Origin: a bacterium BMS3Bbin08
GTDB lineage: Bacteria; Nitrospirota; Thermodesulfovibrionia; UBA6902; BMS3Bbin08
Reading direction: 5' to 3'
NCBI GenBank assembly: GCA_002897775.1
Contig: BDTR01000029.1
Span: 150,264-214,263, forward strand
DNA: 64,000 nucleotides
Shown: positions 51,393 through 61,378 of the stretch, in pieces
Layout of the letters: every line of letters starts with the position of its first letter
Numbering within the stretch: position 1 is the stretch's first letter
Translations under genes and position numbers: made by a program
The notes under the pieces: generated by a model
What the model saw: the letters and a program-made list of their open reading frames with translations, nothing else
Database searches by the model: none
Told to the model about the DNA's origin: nothing

Positions 51393-51785
51393 TCAAAATT
51401 TATTAATCTGAACATCCATGGAAGATATACTTTTCCGGATATAACGCTTTGCGATCTTTTTGATGATATTCCTTGAGGCGGGGAAGACTATCAGGAAGCC
51501 GGTTATATCGGTTAAAAAACCAGGGGTCAGCAGAAGGGCGCCAGCTATAAGTATCATCAAGCCGTTTATCAGTTCTTCGGCAGGGAATATTCCTTCGTGC
51601 ATGTTCTGCTGGATCCTGTAAAGAATCCCCAGTCCTTCCATCCTGACCATATAGGCTCCGATAACAGCGGTTAACATGATGATCACGATCGTGTTCAAAG
51701 TGCCTATGATCGAGCCGACCTTTATCAGCAGGGAAAGCTCAATAACAGGAATAATGACAAACAGCAGAAATAACTTAAAAAACAT
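51393..51785 (-). CDS. fxsA: FxsA-family membrane protein
   Basis: VIPVIELSLLIKVGSIIGTLNTIVIIMLTAVIGAYMVRMEG; LLTPGFLTDITGFLIVFP. Confidence 0.92.
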   Translation of the reverse strand: MFFKLFLLFVIIPVIELSLLIKVGSIIGTLNTIVIIMLTAVIGAYMVRMEGLGILYRIQQNMHEGIFPAEELINGLMILIAGALLLTPGFLTDITGFLIVFPASRNIIKKIAKRYIRKSISSMDVQINKF

Positions 51786-51833
51786 TATTTATTATGGGTT
51801 ATCTTTGAGAAAGTTGCAACAGGGCCTGCCGGC

Positions 51834-52532
51834 TTAAATTGTCCCGCGCAGATCATCTGACAGGAAATCGGGCCTCAGGCGAATTAACCGGTTCTCTAAA
51901 ATGGTGATATCTCCGCTTTTTTGCAGCTTGTCAAATACCCTTGTGACTGTTTCACGCGTCATGCCGGTCATATCCGAGATGCTTTGATGGGTCAGCTTGA
52001 GGTTGATCGTTATACCCTCGGCTGTTTTTTCTCCGTACTCGGCAGACAGGATAAGAAAAAGCATTTTTACCCTCTGAGTGGCATTGTTCAAATTCAGCAG
52101 CTGGATCGTCTCAAAACAATTGCGAAGCCTGGAGCACAGCATCTTTAGAAGGCTCTCGATCATCTTGTCGTGACCGTACAGTATTTCCCGGAAGTCTTTT
52201 TTGGAGATAATGGTTATCATAGACTCCTCTATCGCGATTACAGAGGCCGGGGTCGTTTTGCCGTCTATAAGCGACATCTCTCCAAAGAAATCGCCTGCGT
52301 GGTGCATGGCGTACAATATTTCCTTTCCTTCCTCGGTCGTTCTGACAACCTTAACTTTCCCCGACCAGATTATGTACATGTATTCATTGGTGTCTTCAGC
52401 ATGCAGGATTATCTCGTTCTTTTTGTATTTTTTTTCTACCATTCTGGAGCTGATCCGCTGAAGTTCTTCTTTCGTCAGCGAAGAAAAAAGCTCGATCTTT
52501 TCAAGGAACCTGATTTTGTCCTGCTCTTTCAT
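51834..52532 (-). CDS. Crp/Fnr-family transcriptional regulator
   Basis: cNMP-binding domain GDFFGEMSLIDGKTTPASVIA; HTH LTHQSISDMTGMTRETVTRVFDKLQKSGDI. Confidence 0.95.
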   Translation of the reverse strand: MKEQDKIRFLEKIELFSSLTKEELQRISSRMVEKKYKKNEIILHAEDTNEYMYIIWSGKVKVVRTTEEGKEILYAMHHAGDFFGEMSLIDGKTTPASVIAIEESMITIISKKDFREILYGHDKMIESLLKMLCSRLRNCFETIQLLNLNNATQRVKMLFLILSAEYGEKTAEGITINLKLTHQSISDMTGMTRETVTRVFDKLQKSGDITILENRLIRLRPDFLSDDLRGTI

Positions 52533-52650
52533 GATATCTCCACTTGCTTGATTGTTTAAGATTAACCGACGCGATTACCTGTCCATTAACCTCTTAAATA
52601 CATGTGTATCTTCTTTAAAGTTTCTTTATGTACCATAAATATTCCGGCAA

Positions 52651-52839
52651 CTATATTGCCTGTTGACAGATGATTTCTACAGTCTCCGAAATCCTGCCAA
52701 GGCTATTGAGTATAACTTCTTCTGCAAGCCTTGCAGCTTTCCGGGCAGTTATCAGGAAACCGTTATTTTCAGTAAGCGACATAATTAATATATAACATTT
52801 TTTCTTATTTTCTATCTCAACTATTATATTATACCCCAT
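52651..52839 (-). CDS. Hypothetical small protein
   Basis: Open frame only, no recognised motif. Confidence 0.25.
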   Translation of the reverse strand: MGYNIIVEIENKKKCYILIMSLTENNGFLITARKAARLAEEVILNSLGRISETVEIICQQAI

Positions 52840-52930
52840 TCCTGCTTGATAACCCTTTTCCCGCTTCTTGACTTTACTTTGTTATATTTTGTTATACTTT
52901 GTTAGATATCTCCAGGATGAGTGTAATAAT

Positions 52931-54464
52931 ATGAATCAAAGACAGCTTATAAAAAACCCTGAAATTGGAATTATTGAAGCTATAACTGAAAGCGTCACTA
53001 TCCAGGATCCTGATTATAAAATTCTCTACCAGAATCAGGCCAGTAAAAACTCTATTGGAGACCAAACCGGAAAGTACTGTTACAACGCATATGGCAGGAA
53101 TAATATATGTGAAAAGTGCGTTTTAACGGCATTATTTAAAGACGGTAAGACTCACAAAATGGAAAGAATCGTCCATACTAATGCAGACATGGAATGCTTT
53201 GAAGTTACACTAATGCCTTTAAGGGACTCAGCAGGAAAAATCACGGCAGGCATAGAGATTTTGAGGGAAATTAATAAATACAAGTGGATGGAAGAGTCTT
53301 TAAAGGTTTTCAGAAAAAATTACCATAAACTTGTAGATAACTCCCTTTAATGACAGATGGTTATCAATTGAAGAGCTTAAAAGAAAAGGAAAAATCAACA
53401 ATTACGAAATTGGGGTTATCACAAAAAAAGGGACAACCAGGAATGTGCTTCTAAGTGCAAACCTTGATGGAGATGTCTTGTCAGGAATGATTATGGACAT
53501 TACTGAGCTCAAGAAAGCGGAAGAAGAAATAGAAAAATTCAAATTCATTAGTGACAACGCAATTGATGCCCAGTTTTTAGTTGGTCGGGACGCAAGATTT
53601 CTATATGTGAACAAAATAGCGTGTAGGATGTTCAATTATTCAGAAAAAGAGTTTTTAACTTTGAGGGTCCCGGATGTAGACGCGATTTACGACCTGGCAA
53701 AGTTTCAGGAACTTTTTGATTCCTTACAGAAGGAACAATTGCCTCCAATTGAGACCATAAACATTAGAAAAGACAGATCTGTTTTTCCAGCCGAGATTGC
53801 AGTTACAGGATATCAGATGGACGGAAAGCCTTATATGTTCGCGGCTCTTCGTGATATAACCATACGCAAGAAGGCTGAGGAAATATTGCAAAAGGCTTAC
53901 AATGAGTCGGAAATGCGTGTTAGGGTTCAAACCTCAAGGCTTTCAAAGACCAATAAAAAATTGCTGGCTGAAATCAATGAACATAAAAAGACAGAGAAAC
54001 GGCTTTTAAAAGCAGAGGAAGATCTGACAAATCATGTCAGTGATCTTAAAGAAATCAATACTGCTTTGAACGTATTATTGAAACAGCGGGAAAGTGATAA
54101 ACAGGAACTCGAACAAAACATCTTATCTAATGTAAAACGTTTGATCATGCCTTATCTGGGGAAAATAAGAAAACTGGGGCCAAAATCAAAAGAACTCACT
54201 TATTTGAATATCCTTGAATCAAACATAAACGAGATTATTTCTCCTTTTACGCAAAAAATGTCATCTAAATTCCTGGGTTTTACTCCAAAAGAGATCGAGA
54301 TAGCTGACCTTATAAAAGACGGACAACATGACAAAGATATAGCTGAAATTCTAAATATTGCTTTAGAAACAGTAAAATCTCACCGGCAAAACATAAGGAA
54401 AAAGCTTGGTCTATACAGTAAAAGAACCAATCTGAGGACTCACCTTCTATACTTATCTAAATAG
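52931..54464 (+). pseudogene. PAS-PAS-LuxR-type regulator split at ~53350
   Basis: ORF 1 ends FRKNYHKLVDNSL-stop; the downstream frame reads PFNDRWLSIEELKRKGKINNYEIGVITKKGTTRNVLL... into ORF 53445-54464, which ends in a LuxR HTH (FTPKEIEIADLIKDGQHDKDIAEILNIALETVKSHRQNIRKKLGL). Confidence 0.6.
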
Positions 54465-54625
54465 CTATTTTATATCCTATTCCCTGGTTAATTATTTTTT
54501 TTAATATTTTTCTGTTTAAAGTTGTAACTTCAGTTGACATTATATTGTCAAAATATACTTCAGTACTCTCAAGTCATGGAGACTTAAATAGCCATTTTAT
54601 ATCCCTATTCTCTGGCTAACTATTT
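54458..54625. repeat. Imperfect direct duplication (~40-bp match, ~127-bp offset)
   Basis: TAAATAGCTATTTTATATCCTATTCCCTGGTTAATTATTT (from 54458) vs TAAATAGCCATTTTATATCCCTATTCTCTGGCTAACTATTT (from 54585). Confidence 0.8.
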
Positions 54626-55009
54626 ATCTTCCTTTTTTAGTGTCTTTGTGTTTAAATTGTAAACTCTGGTTAATGTTAGACGTAAAAATTTATTATATGT
54701 TGTCCTGAAGATAAAAGTTTTATCGTGATTGTAAGTTTTGTTTTCGCTTAAAACGCCAACTAATTGAAAAGCAAGATATTTATTTTTGCATGATTTGATT
54801 CATATGTTCATATGTATAAAAAAAAGACTACCGTATGATTTTTATGCAACGTCTTAATTATCTTGTAAGAATTTTTTCAGTGTAGCAGTGGATGCGCATA
54901 AATTCTTTTTTATTATCTAAGCTGGTAGTGGGGGAGGTAATTATACCGAAGTCTGCAATGACGGCGATTTTGTCTGTTTTCCGGACAGCCCTGAAAAGTT
55001 AGTAATTAT

Positions 55010-55089
55010 AAAAAGCGGGAGAAGTGCGGAAGTGAGGATAGACTTGACTGGGCGGAAGGGTCTTCCAAACTTCCGTACATCCGCTTTTT
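55010..55089. promoter_or_regulatory. Long structured leader hairpin upstream of the EPS operon (candidate attenuator/terminator)
   Basis: Arms AAAAAGCGGGAGAAGTGCGGAAGT (55010-55033) and ACTTCCGTACATCCGCTTTTT (55069-55089), nested GGAAG-GGT-CTTCC. Confidence 0.5.
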
Positions 55090-55147
55090 ATTCCTGTCAA
55101 TTATTATTATATGCCTTTAAAAAAGGTAAAAGCAAGTATATAAAGAC

Positions 55148-55963
55148 ATGGAGAACGCTATGAAAACCAGTATTTTTATCCTGTTGTTTGTTTTGCTGTT
55201 AGTACCCTTCGCTGTTTACGGCGAGGATTATATTATCGGCGAGGGCGATATCCTCTTCGTCTCAGTCTGGGGGAACGCGGAGTTGAGTCTAACTGTAAAG
55301 GTTCGTCCTGACGGAAAGATTACCATCCCGGCCCAGGGCGAGGTTTCCGCGGCTGGTCTTACACCCGGAGAATTACAGGATGTGCTCACCGAAGAATTGA
55401 AAAACCTTGTAAAAAGCCCTGTTGTTACTGTTACAGTTCAGGAGATTAACAATAACAAGGTTTATGTATTTGGCGGTGGTGTAAACCCCGGCGTTTTTCC
55501 TCTGGAGGGAAGGACTACACTATTACAACTGCTTTGCCTGATAGATGGTGTGAACAATGCTGACCTTCGTAGTGCTTATATTCTCAGAAAAGGGGAGAAA
55601 ATCAACGAAAATTTCTACGGGCTTTTTATCAAGGGAAGAACGGAAGAAGATTTATTAATCAAGGCAAATGACTTAATTTTCATCCCTGCCTATGAGGATA
55701 AAAATATCTATATCATCGGGGCTGTTAATGAACCTATAGCCATAGAGTACAGGGAGGGATTGAAAGTAATGGAAGCAATCCTTGCGGCAGGTGGTTTCAC
55801 AAAATATGCCAGCAAGAACAGCACTGTAATTTACAGGAAGGACGGGGAAAAGGAGATATCGATCCCCGTTAAGCTGAAAGATCTCATTAAAGACGGCGAC
55901 CTTAAACAGAATGTAACTTTAGAACCTGGAGATTATGTCGTAGTTGAAGAAGGGATGTTTTAA
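55148..55963 (+). CDS. Polysaccharide export protein (Wza-like; PEP-CTERM/exosortase type)
   Basis: YIIGEGDILFVSVWGNAELSLTVKVRPDGKITIPAQGEVSAAGLTPGELQDVLTEEL; SLBB-like repeats. Confidence 0.93.
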   Translation: MENAMKTSIFILLFVLLLVPFAVYGEDYIIGEGDILFVSVWGNAELSLTVKVRPDGKITIPAQGEVSAAGLTPGELQDVLTEELKNLVKSPVVTVTVQEINNNKVYVFGGGVNPGVFPLEGRTTLLQLLCLIDGVNNADLRSAYILRKGEKINENFYGLFIKGRTEEDLLIKANDLIFIPAYEDKNIYIIGAVNEPIAIEYREGLKVMEAILAAGGFTKYASKNSTVIYRKDGEKEISIPVKLKDLIKDGDLKQNVTLEPGDYVVVEEGMF

Positions 55964-55975
55964 GGAGAAAGAAAT

Positions 55976-57517
55976 ATGGAGCAGGAAGGTATTGATAGTT
56001 TCAAAGAGTATTTAAAACTGATTTTAAAAAAGAAGGTTTTATTTGTTATTACCGCGGTTTCCATTATAACTGCATTTGTAATAGCGAGTTATGCTATGCC
56101 GAAAAAATATGAGGCTAAATCTACGGTATTTATAGAGAGGAATGTTATCAGTAGCCTTATCAAGGGGATTGCTATAACTCCCTCCATGGAGGAGAGGCTG
56201 AGGGTACTTACTTATACCATGAAAAGCAGGCGCCTCCTTCTTAAAGTGGTTGAAGCCCTTGATGTTGATTTAGACACTGAAAACCAGGCTGAAATAGAAG
56301 GAATTATAAAAGGATTTCAGAAAGATACATCCGTTGATATAACGTCAAGCAGGGGGAGAAGCGATAGTATGGAGCTGTTTATCATTTCATACACCAATAG
56401 CGACCCAAAATTCGCGAGAGACTATGTTAATACACTTGTGAGGCTGTATATAGAGGAGAACCTGCTTGAAAAAAGACAAGAGGCATTCGGTGCCAATACA
56501 TTCCTTTCCCAGCAGATTAAGTATTTCAGGGATAAGATGGATAAGATAGATGAAAAGATTATAAATTTCAGGAAAGAAAAAGACATCTTTATTGCCATAG
56601 ACGAGAGCAGGATCGTACAGAAGATAAAAAACGCAGAGGAAAAGCTTGAAGAACTCATGATTACGAAAAAAGAACTGGAGGCAAAAAGGGATTTAATAGA
56701 GAAAAATATAACAAAAGAGGACCCTTATACACTTGCGATACTTGGTGTCAGCAGTAGTTCCACAGGCAATAGAATTATTATGCTCCAGAACAGACTGAAT
56801 GAATTATTGCTTAATTATACGGAAAATTATCCTGAAGTAGTTCGTTTGAGGGCAGAGATTAAACTGCTGAATGAGAGATTAAAGAGCGGGTCTACTGATA
56901 ACTATTCCGAAGGTACCGGTTCAGGCATGTCAACCCTGAATCCTGTGTATCAGGAACTTAAAGCGGAGATGTCCAGAATAAAACTCGAGATTGCAGGTAT
57001 TAAAGTCAGGGAAAAGCAACTCAAGAAACTTGTAGAGTCAAAAAAGGGATACCTTAGAGAGATACCTGCTGAAAAAAAGAAGCTCGCAGACCTTGAAAGG
57101 GAAAAAGGAACAAACAAGCGGATATACGAAGAGCTTATTTTAAGACTGGGGCAGTCCGAGGTTTCAAAACAGATGGAAATTCAGGATAAAGGGGCTACAT
57201 TTAGAATAGTTGACCCGGCTATTTTATCGACCAGGCCTGTCAGCCCAAACAGAGTAAAAATAATACTCCTTGGTATTCTTGCCGGTTTTGCGGGGGCGTT
57301 CGGGCTTGTTCTTCTACTCGATAGTATGGATAAATCCGTTAAATCAGTCGACGTCCTGAAGACTTTGGGATTGCCTTTGCTTGCGATAATACCAAGGATT
57401 CATACAGAGGATGATCTGAAGAATCAAAAGAAAAAGGACGTCGGATTATATGCTTTTGCCGGCCTTTTTATGCTGTGTGTTCTTGGGATCTTTGTATTTG
57501 AATTAATCAAGAGGTAA
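55976..57517 (+). CDS. Chain-length determinant protein (Wzz/GNVR type)
   Basis: FVITAVSIITAFVIASYAMPKKYEAKSTVFIER; coiled coil; C-terminal TM with SPNRVKIILLGILAGFAGAFGLVLLLD. Confidence 0.93.
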   Translation: MEQEGIDSFKEYLKLILKKKVLFVITAVSIITAFVIASYAMPKKYEAKSTVFIERNVISSLIKGIAITPSMEERLRVLTYTMKSRRLLLKVVEALDVDLDTENQAEIEGIIKGFQKDTSVDITSSRGRSDSMELFIISYTNSDPKFARDYVNTLVRLYIEENLLEKRQEAFGANTFLSQQIKYFRDKMDKIDEKIINFRKEKDIFIAIDESRIVQKIKNAEEKLEELMITKKELEAKRDLIEKNITKEDPYTLAILGVSSSSTGNRIIMLQNRLNELLLNYTENYPEVVRLRAEIKLLNERLKSGSTDNYSEGTGSGMSTLNPVYQELKAEMSRIKLEIAGIKVREKQLKKLVESKKGYLREIPAEKKKLADLEREKGTNKRIYEELILRLGQSEVSKQMEIQDKGATFRIVDPAILSTRPVSPNRVKIILLGILAGFAGAFGLVLLLDSMDKSVKSVDVLKTLGLPLLAIIPRIHTEDDLKNQKKKDVGLYAFAGLFMLCVLGIFVFELIKR

Positions 57518-57644
57518 TTGATTCGTCGGCGGCACACGAAGTCTGACCCTGAGTCAGTCGAATGGGTTGAATTGAGAATTGTACATGTTATGAGAGATAT
57601 GTTAAGTCCGTCTATAAACAGGCAGGATTGCGCGGGGAGACGTT

Positions 57645-58499
57645 ATGAGTAGAATCGAGAAGGCTATTGAAAAGGCTTCAAAAATGCGTGACAGCATGGA
57701 AACTGGAAAGGCAGTTACAGTTCCGGATAAAGAAAACAGACCTGAAAACAAAGCTGTCCTTGATAAAAAAGCTGTGACTGTTTCAGATAAGGTAAATATT
57801 GTGAACCCTTATGTAATCACCCTTAATAACCCTGGTTCGCCGATTTCTGAACAGTACAGAAATTTGAAGTCCATGGTTGTACGACTGACCCAAAAGCAAG
57901 GCTTTAAAAACACATTAATGGTAACAAGTACGTCAGGCAGCGAGGGTAAAAGTTTAACCGCGGTAAATTTGGCGATAACTTTGGCACAGGAATATGACCA
58001 TACTGTATTACTTGTGGATGCTGACTTCAGGAACCCGTCTTTACATCGGTATCTTAATATAAATCCTGAAATAGGACTTTCAGACTATCTAATTAATGGA
58101 CATGATATAGGAATGGCGCTTATCAAAACCGGTATAGGTAAACTTACCTTTTTACCGACAGGACGGAATGTAGCCGATCCCGCAGAAATTCTGTCATCAA
58201 GAAAGATGAAGGAACTTATCAATGAAATGAAACACCGCTATTCTGACAGATATATTATTATTGACACTCCCCCAGTGCTTCCATTTGCTGAAACGCGCTC
58301 AATCGGTGCCGTGGTTGACAGTACCATATTTGTTGTTAAAGAGGGTATGGTGCCGCTTTATGACATTAAAGACGCGTTGGATATCCTTAAAGACTGCAAT
58401 ATCCTGGGCATGGTATACAACGATGCTGGTTTTGAGAACCTCAGGGGGCACTACTCATATTATTACAAACAATATTCCGGCAATGGGGATGGTGCTTAG
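57645..58499 (+). CDS. Tyrosine autokinase (CpsD/CapB-like)
   Basis: SPISEQYRNLKSMV; TSTSGSEGKSLTAVNLAITLAQ; VLLVDADFRNPSLHRYL; YIIIDTPPVLPFAETRSI. Confidence 0.94.
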   Translation: MSRIEKAIEKASKMRDSMETGKAVTVPDKENRPENKAVLDKKAVTVSDKVNIVNPYVITLNNPGSPISEQYRNLKSMVVRLTQKQGFKNTLMVTSTSGSEGKSLTAVNLAITLAQEYDHTVLLVDADFRNPSLHRYLNINPEIGLSDYLINGHDIGMALIKTGIGKLTFLPTGRNVADPAEILSSRKMKELINEMKHRYSDRYIIIDTPPVLPFAETRSIGAVVDSTIFVVKEGMVPLYDIKDALDILKDCNILGMVYNDAGFENLRGHYSYYYKQYSGNGDGA

Positions 58500-58508
58500 A
58501 AAAAGGTT

Positions 58509-59987
58509 ATGTACGAAAGATTTTTTCATCTCAAAACTAAACCCTTTGAACTGGTTCCAAATCCCGCGTTCATTTATCTGAGTAAAACCCACAAAAAGGC
58601 TATTACCTATCTTGACTATGGAGTAAGGGAGAAGGCAGGGTTCATACTTCTTACCGGGGAAGTCGGCTCAGGGAAAACCACCCTTATAAGGAATCTTGTG
58701 AAAAAGATGGGAAACAATGTGGTGCTCTCTAAAGTTTTTAATACAAAGGTTGACTTTGAACAGCTTATTTCAATGATTAATGATGATTTCGGCCTTAATA
58801 TTAAGGACAAAAATAAGGTCCGGTTATTAAAAGACCTTTATGATTTCCTGATAGAACAGCATTCGAAAGGATCCCACTGTATCCTTATTATTGATGAGGC
58901 GCAGAACCTGACCCCTGAACTTCTGGAGGAGATCAGGATGCTGTCCAATCTTGAGACCGATGACTCCAAACTCCTTCAGATAATTCTTGTCGGACAGCCC
59001 GAACTCAAGAAAACCCTTTCCATGCCTGAATTACGGCAGTTTCGTCAGAGAATAAGTGTAAGTTGTCACCTTTATCCGTTTAAAAGGCACGAGACCGGAG
59101 AATACATATATCACAGGCTTGAAGTTGCCGGTAACAAAGAGGCCATAAAATTTAAGGGTCATGCGGTGGATGTTATCCATCACTACAGCAGGGGAATTCC
59201 CAGGCTTGTGAACATAATCTGCGATTTTCTTATGCTGTCAGCCTTTGCTGAAGAAAAAAATGAGGCAGACGAACATATGGTTTTTGACATAGTAAAAGAC
59301 CTTGAGATCGATGTACAACACAGGGGGATTAAGACCTTCCCTGATAATCAACAGGAGAACATAGTCTGCCCAAAATGCGGTTTTAAGCAGTCAGCACAGC
59401 TTAGTTCCGGGCAGCAGCGTGCGGTATGCCTGAAGTGCGGTATTGAGTTTGCGAAATTTAACGCCTGCTGTATGCCCTGGTCCGATGGCTCCGCAAATGT
59501 GAAGAGTCCGGAATTCCCGGTAAAAGACCTTGAGTTTTATGTACAGCACAGGGAGGTTAAGCCCGTCCCTGATGATCAACAGGAGAACATAGTCTGCCCA
59601 AAATGCGGTTTTAAGCAGTCAGCACAGCTTAGTTCCGGGCAGCAGCGTGCGGTATGCCTGAAGTGCGGCATTGTGTTTGCAAAATTTGCCGCCCACTGTA
59701 TACCCGTGTCCGAAGGCTCCGCAAATGTGAAGGGCCCGGAATTCCCGGTAAAAGACCTTGAGTTTGACGTACAGCACAGGGGGATTAAGACCTTCCCTGA
59801 TAATCAACAGGAGAACATAGTCTGCCCAAAATGCGGTTTTAAGCAGTTAGTACGGCTTGATTCCGGGCAAGAGCGTGCGGAATGCCTGAAGTGCGGTATT
59901 GTGTTTGCAAAATTTGCCGCCCGTCATATGCCTTTGTCCAGCGAGAAAAGCCTGGAATTCTTCAAAAGACGCGCACAGGAAAAATAA
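58509..59987 (+). CDS. AAA/ExeA-like secretion ATPase (PEP-CTERM locus type) with three tandem zinc-ribbon repeats
   Basis: YERFFHLKTKPFELVPNPAFIYLS; LTGEVGSGKTTLIRNL; ILIIDEAQNL; three 76-aa CPKCGFK...CLKCG units. Confidence 0.92.
   Translation: MYERFFHLKTKPFELVPNPAFIYLSKTHKKAITYLDYGVREKAGFILLTGEVGSGKTTLIRNLVKKMGNNVVLSKVFNTKVDFEQLISMINDDFGLNIKDKNKVRLLKDLYDFLIEQHSKGSHCILIIDEAQNLTPELLEEIRMLSNLETDDSKLLQIILVGQPELKKTLSMPELRQFRQRISVSCHLYPFKRHETGEYIYHRLEVAGNKEAIKFKGHAVDVIHHYSRGIPRLVNIICDFLMLSAFAEEKNEADEHMVFDIVKDLEIDVQHRGIKTFPDNQQENIVCPKCGFKQSAQLSSGQQRAVCLKCGIEFAKFNACCMPWSDGSANVKSPEFPVKDLEFYVQHREVKPVPDDQQENIVCPKCGFKQSAQLSSGQQRAVCLKCGIVFAKFAAHCIPVSEGSANVKGPEFPVKDLEFDVQHRGIKTFPDNQQENIVCPKCGFKQLVRLDSGQERAECLKCGIVFAKFAARHMPLSSEKSLEFFKRRAQEK
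59298..59981 (+). repeat. Three tandem 228-bp coding repeats
   Basis: Repeat starts gaccttgag at 59298, 59526 and 59754 (228-bp spacing). Confidence 0.9.
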
Positions 59988-60139
59988 CGCCTGGATTTTA
60001 TAGACGGGCCGGACTTGGGAGAGAGACATATGTTCCTGAAAGGATTTGTGAAATACCATTTGGTTGCACTTAATGTAACTGAGAGGGCGGAGCCGTGCAT
60101 CGTCTGGTACATGGCGGAGCCGTGTCCAAAAACAGAACT

Positions 60140-61363
60140 ATGAGACTTACATCATTAATATTTGCAATAATATTCATTTTTTCCTTGTTCGGGATGTCTG
60201 AGGGCGCTGAATTCTCGATGCGTCCTTCTATCATGATCGGGGAGGAATATAACGATAATATCCATCTTCAGAAAGATAAAATAGATGATTATATTACGAG
60301 AGTTCAGCCTTCAATTGAATTGGAATACAGAGAGCCGAGATGGGAATTAGATCTTAGCTACTTACTTGATTTTAGCTATTATGCAAAGGGGACCCGAACC
60401 GATGATTTAACACATGCCATCGACGCTAAGGGACATATGGAGATATTAAGGGAGTTTTTCTTCTTGAATATCAAAGACAGCTATAGAAGAGTGTCCCTTG
60501 ATATTGCAAGAGATTTTACAAAGGAGAGTCAATTTGAAAGACAGTCAGATAGAAATATATTCGATTTAAATCCCTACTTTGTTTTAAAGCCAGGTTCATT
60601 AATAACAGTTACTACAGGCTATATCTTTTCGGATATTTGGTATAAAGAAGAAACAGCTGTTAATAGAAGGGAGTACATTGCTTATTCAGATTTAGTATAT
60701 GAACTATCATCAAGGGTGACGTTAAACGCGGGTTATAAATACACACAGGATGATGCTGAAGAAATGGATTATAGCAAAAATGATGTAAGTTTTGGTTCAA
60801 GATATAACTACGCGGGAGAATCCTTTGTTTTTATCACGGTTGGAAATAGCTGGCTGGATTTTGACAAAGTCAAAAGTAGCAGCCAAATATTCTGGAATGC
60901 AGGCATTACTCATATATTCCCCGCGGTTACAGTATCACTGGAGAGTGCCCTTGAATATATTCAGGACCCTGACGGTAGTTTAGTAAGAAGGGACAATTAT
61001 GTTATGTCTGTGAGAAAGGTTGGCGACAAGATTTCCCTTGGTACGTATATTTCATTTAGAGAGTTCAGGAATGCTGTTAATAAAATGCTTGATACGAGAA
61101 GTTATGGTATAGGCGGTGATTGTAGATATGAGTTTACCTCCAGGCTTGCGGGAACTGTTAATTTTACATATGAAAGATTTGAAGAGGAACTTTTTGACGC
61201 TAAGACAAGAAGTTATCGGCCGGTTCTGAAGATTGAATATATTCTTTCAGAAGGCCTTACATTAGCTTTTATAGATCAATATACTGATTCTTACTCACTG
61301 GAGATTGAAGAGAATAATTATAAAAATAATAGAGTTATGGTTCAGGTGAAAAAGGACTTCTAA
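60140..61363 (+). CDS. Outer-membrane beta-barrel protein of the exosortase/PEP-CTERM EPS locus
   Basis: Signal peptide; FSMRPSIMIGEEYNDNIHLQKDKIDDYITRVQPSIELEYREPRWELDLSYLLDFSYY; alternating beta strands; terminal VQVKKDF. Confidence 0.8.
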   Translation: MRLTSLIFAIIFIFSLFGMSEGAEFSMRPSIMIGEEYNDNIHLQKDKIDDYITRVQPSIELEYREPRWELDLSYLLDFSYYAKGTRTDDLTHAIDAKGHMEILREFFFLNIKDSYRRVSLDIARDFTKESQFERQSDRNIFDLNPYFVLKPGSLITVTTGYIFSDIWYKEETAVNRREYIAYSDLVYELSSRVTLNAGYKYTQDDAEEMDYSKNDVSFGSRYNYAGESFVFITVGNSWLDFDKVKSSSQIFWNAGITHIFPAVTVSLESALEYIQDPDGSLVRRDNYVMSVRKVGDKISLGTYISFREFRNAVNKMLDTRSYGIGGDCRYEFTSRLAGTVNFTYERFEEELFDAKTRSYRPVLKIEYILSEGLTLAFIDQYTDSYSLEIEENNYKNNRVMVQVKKDF

Positions 61364-61378
61364 AACTCTCAACTATAA

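Noticed and set aside
54965-55160. Open frame AGSGGGNYTEVCNDGDFVCFPDSPEKLVIIKSGRSAEVRID... in the EPS leader
   Set aside because: No start codon after the preceding stop, overlaps the hairpin and the export gene start; not a supportable CDS, though a remnant cannot be excluded.
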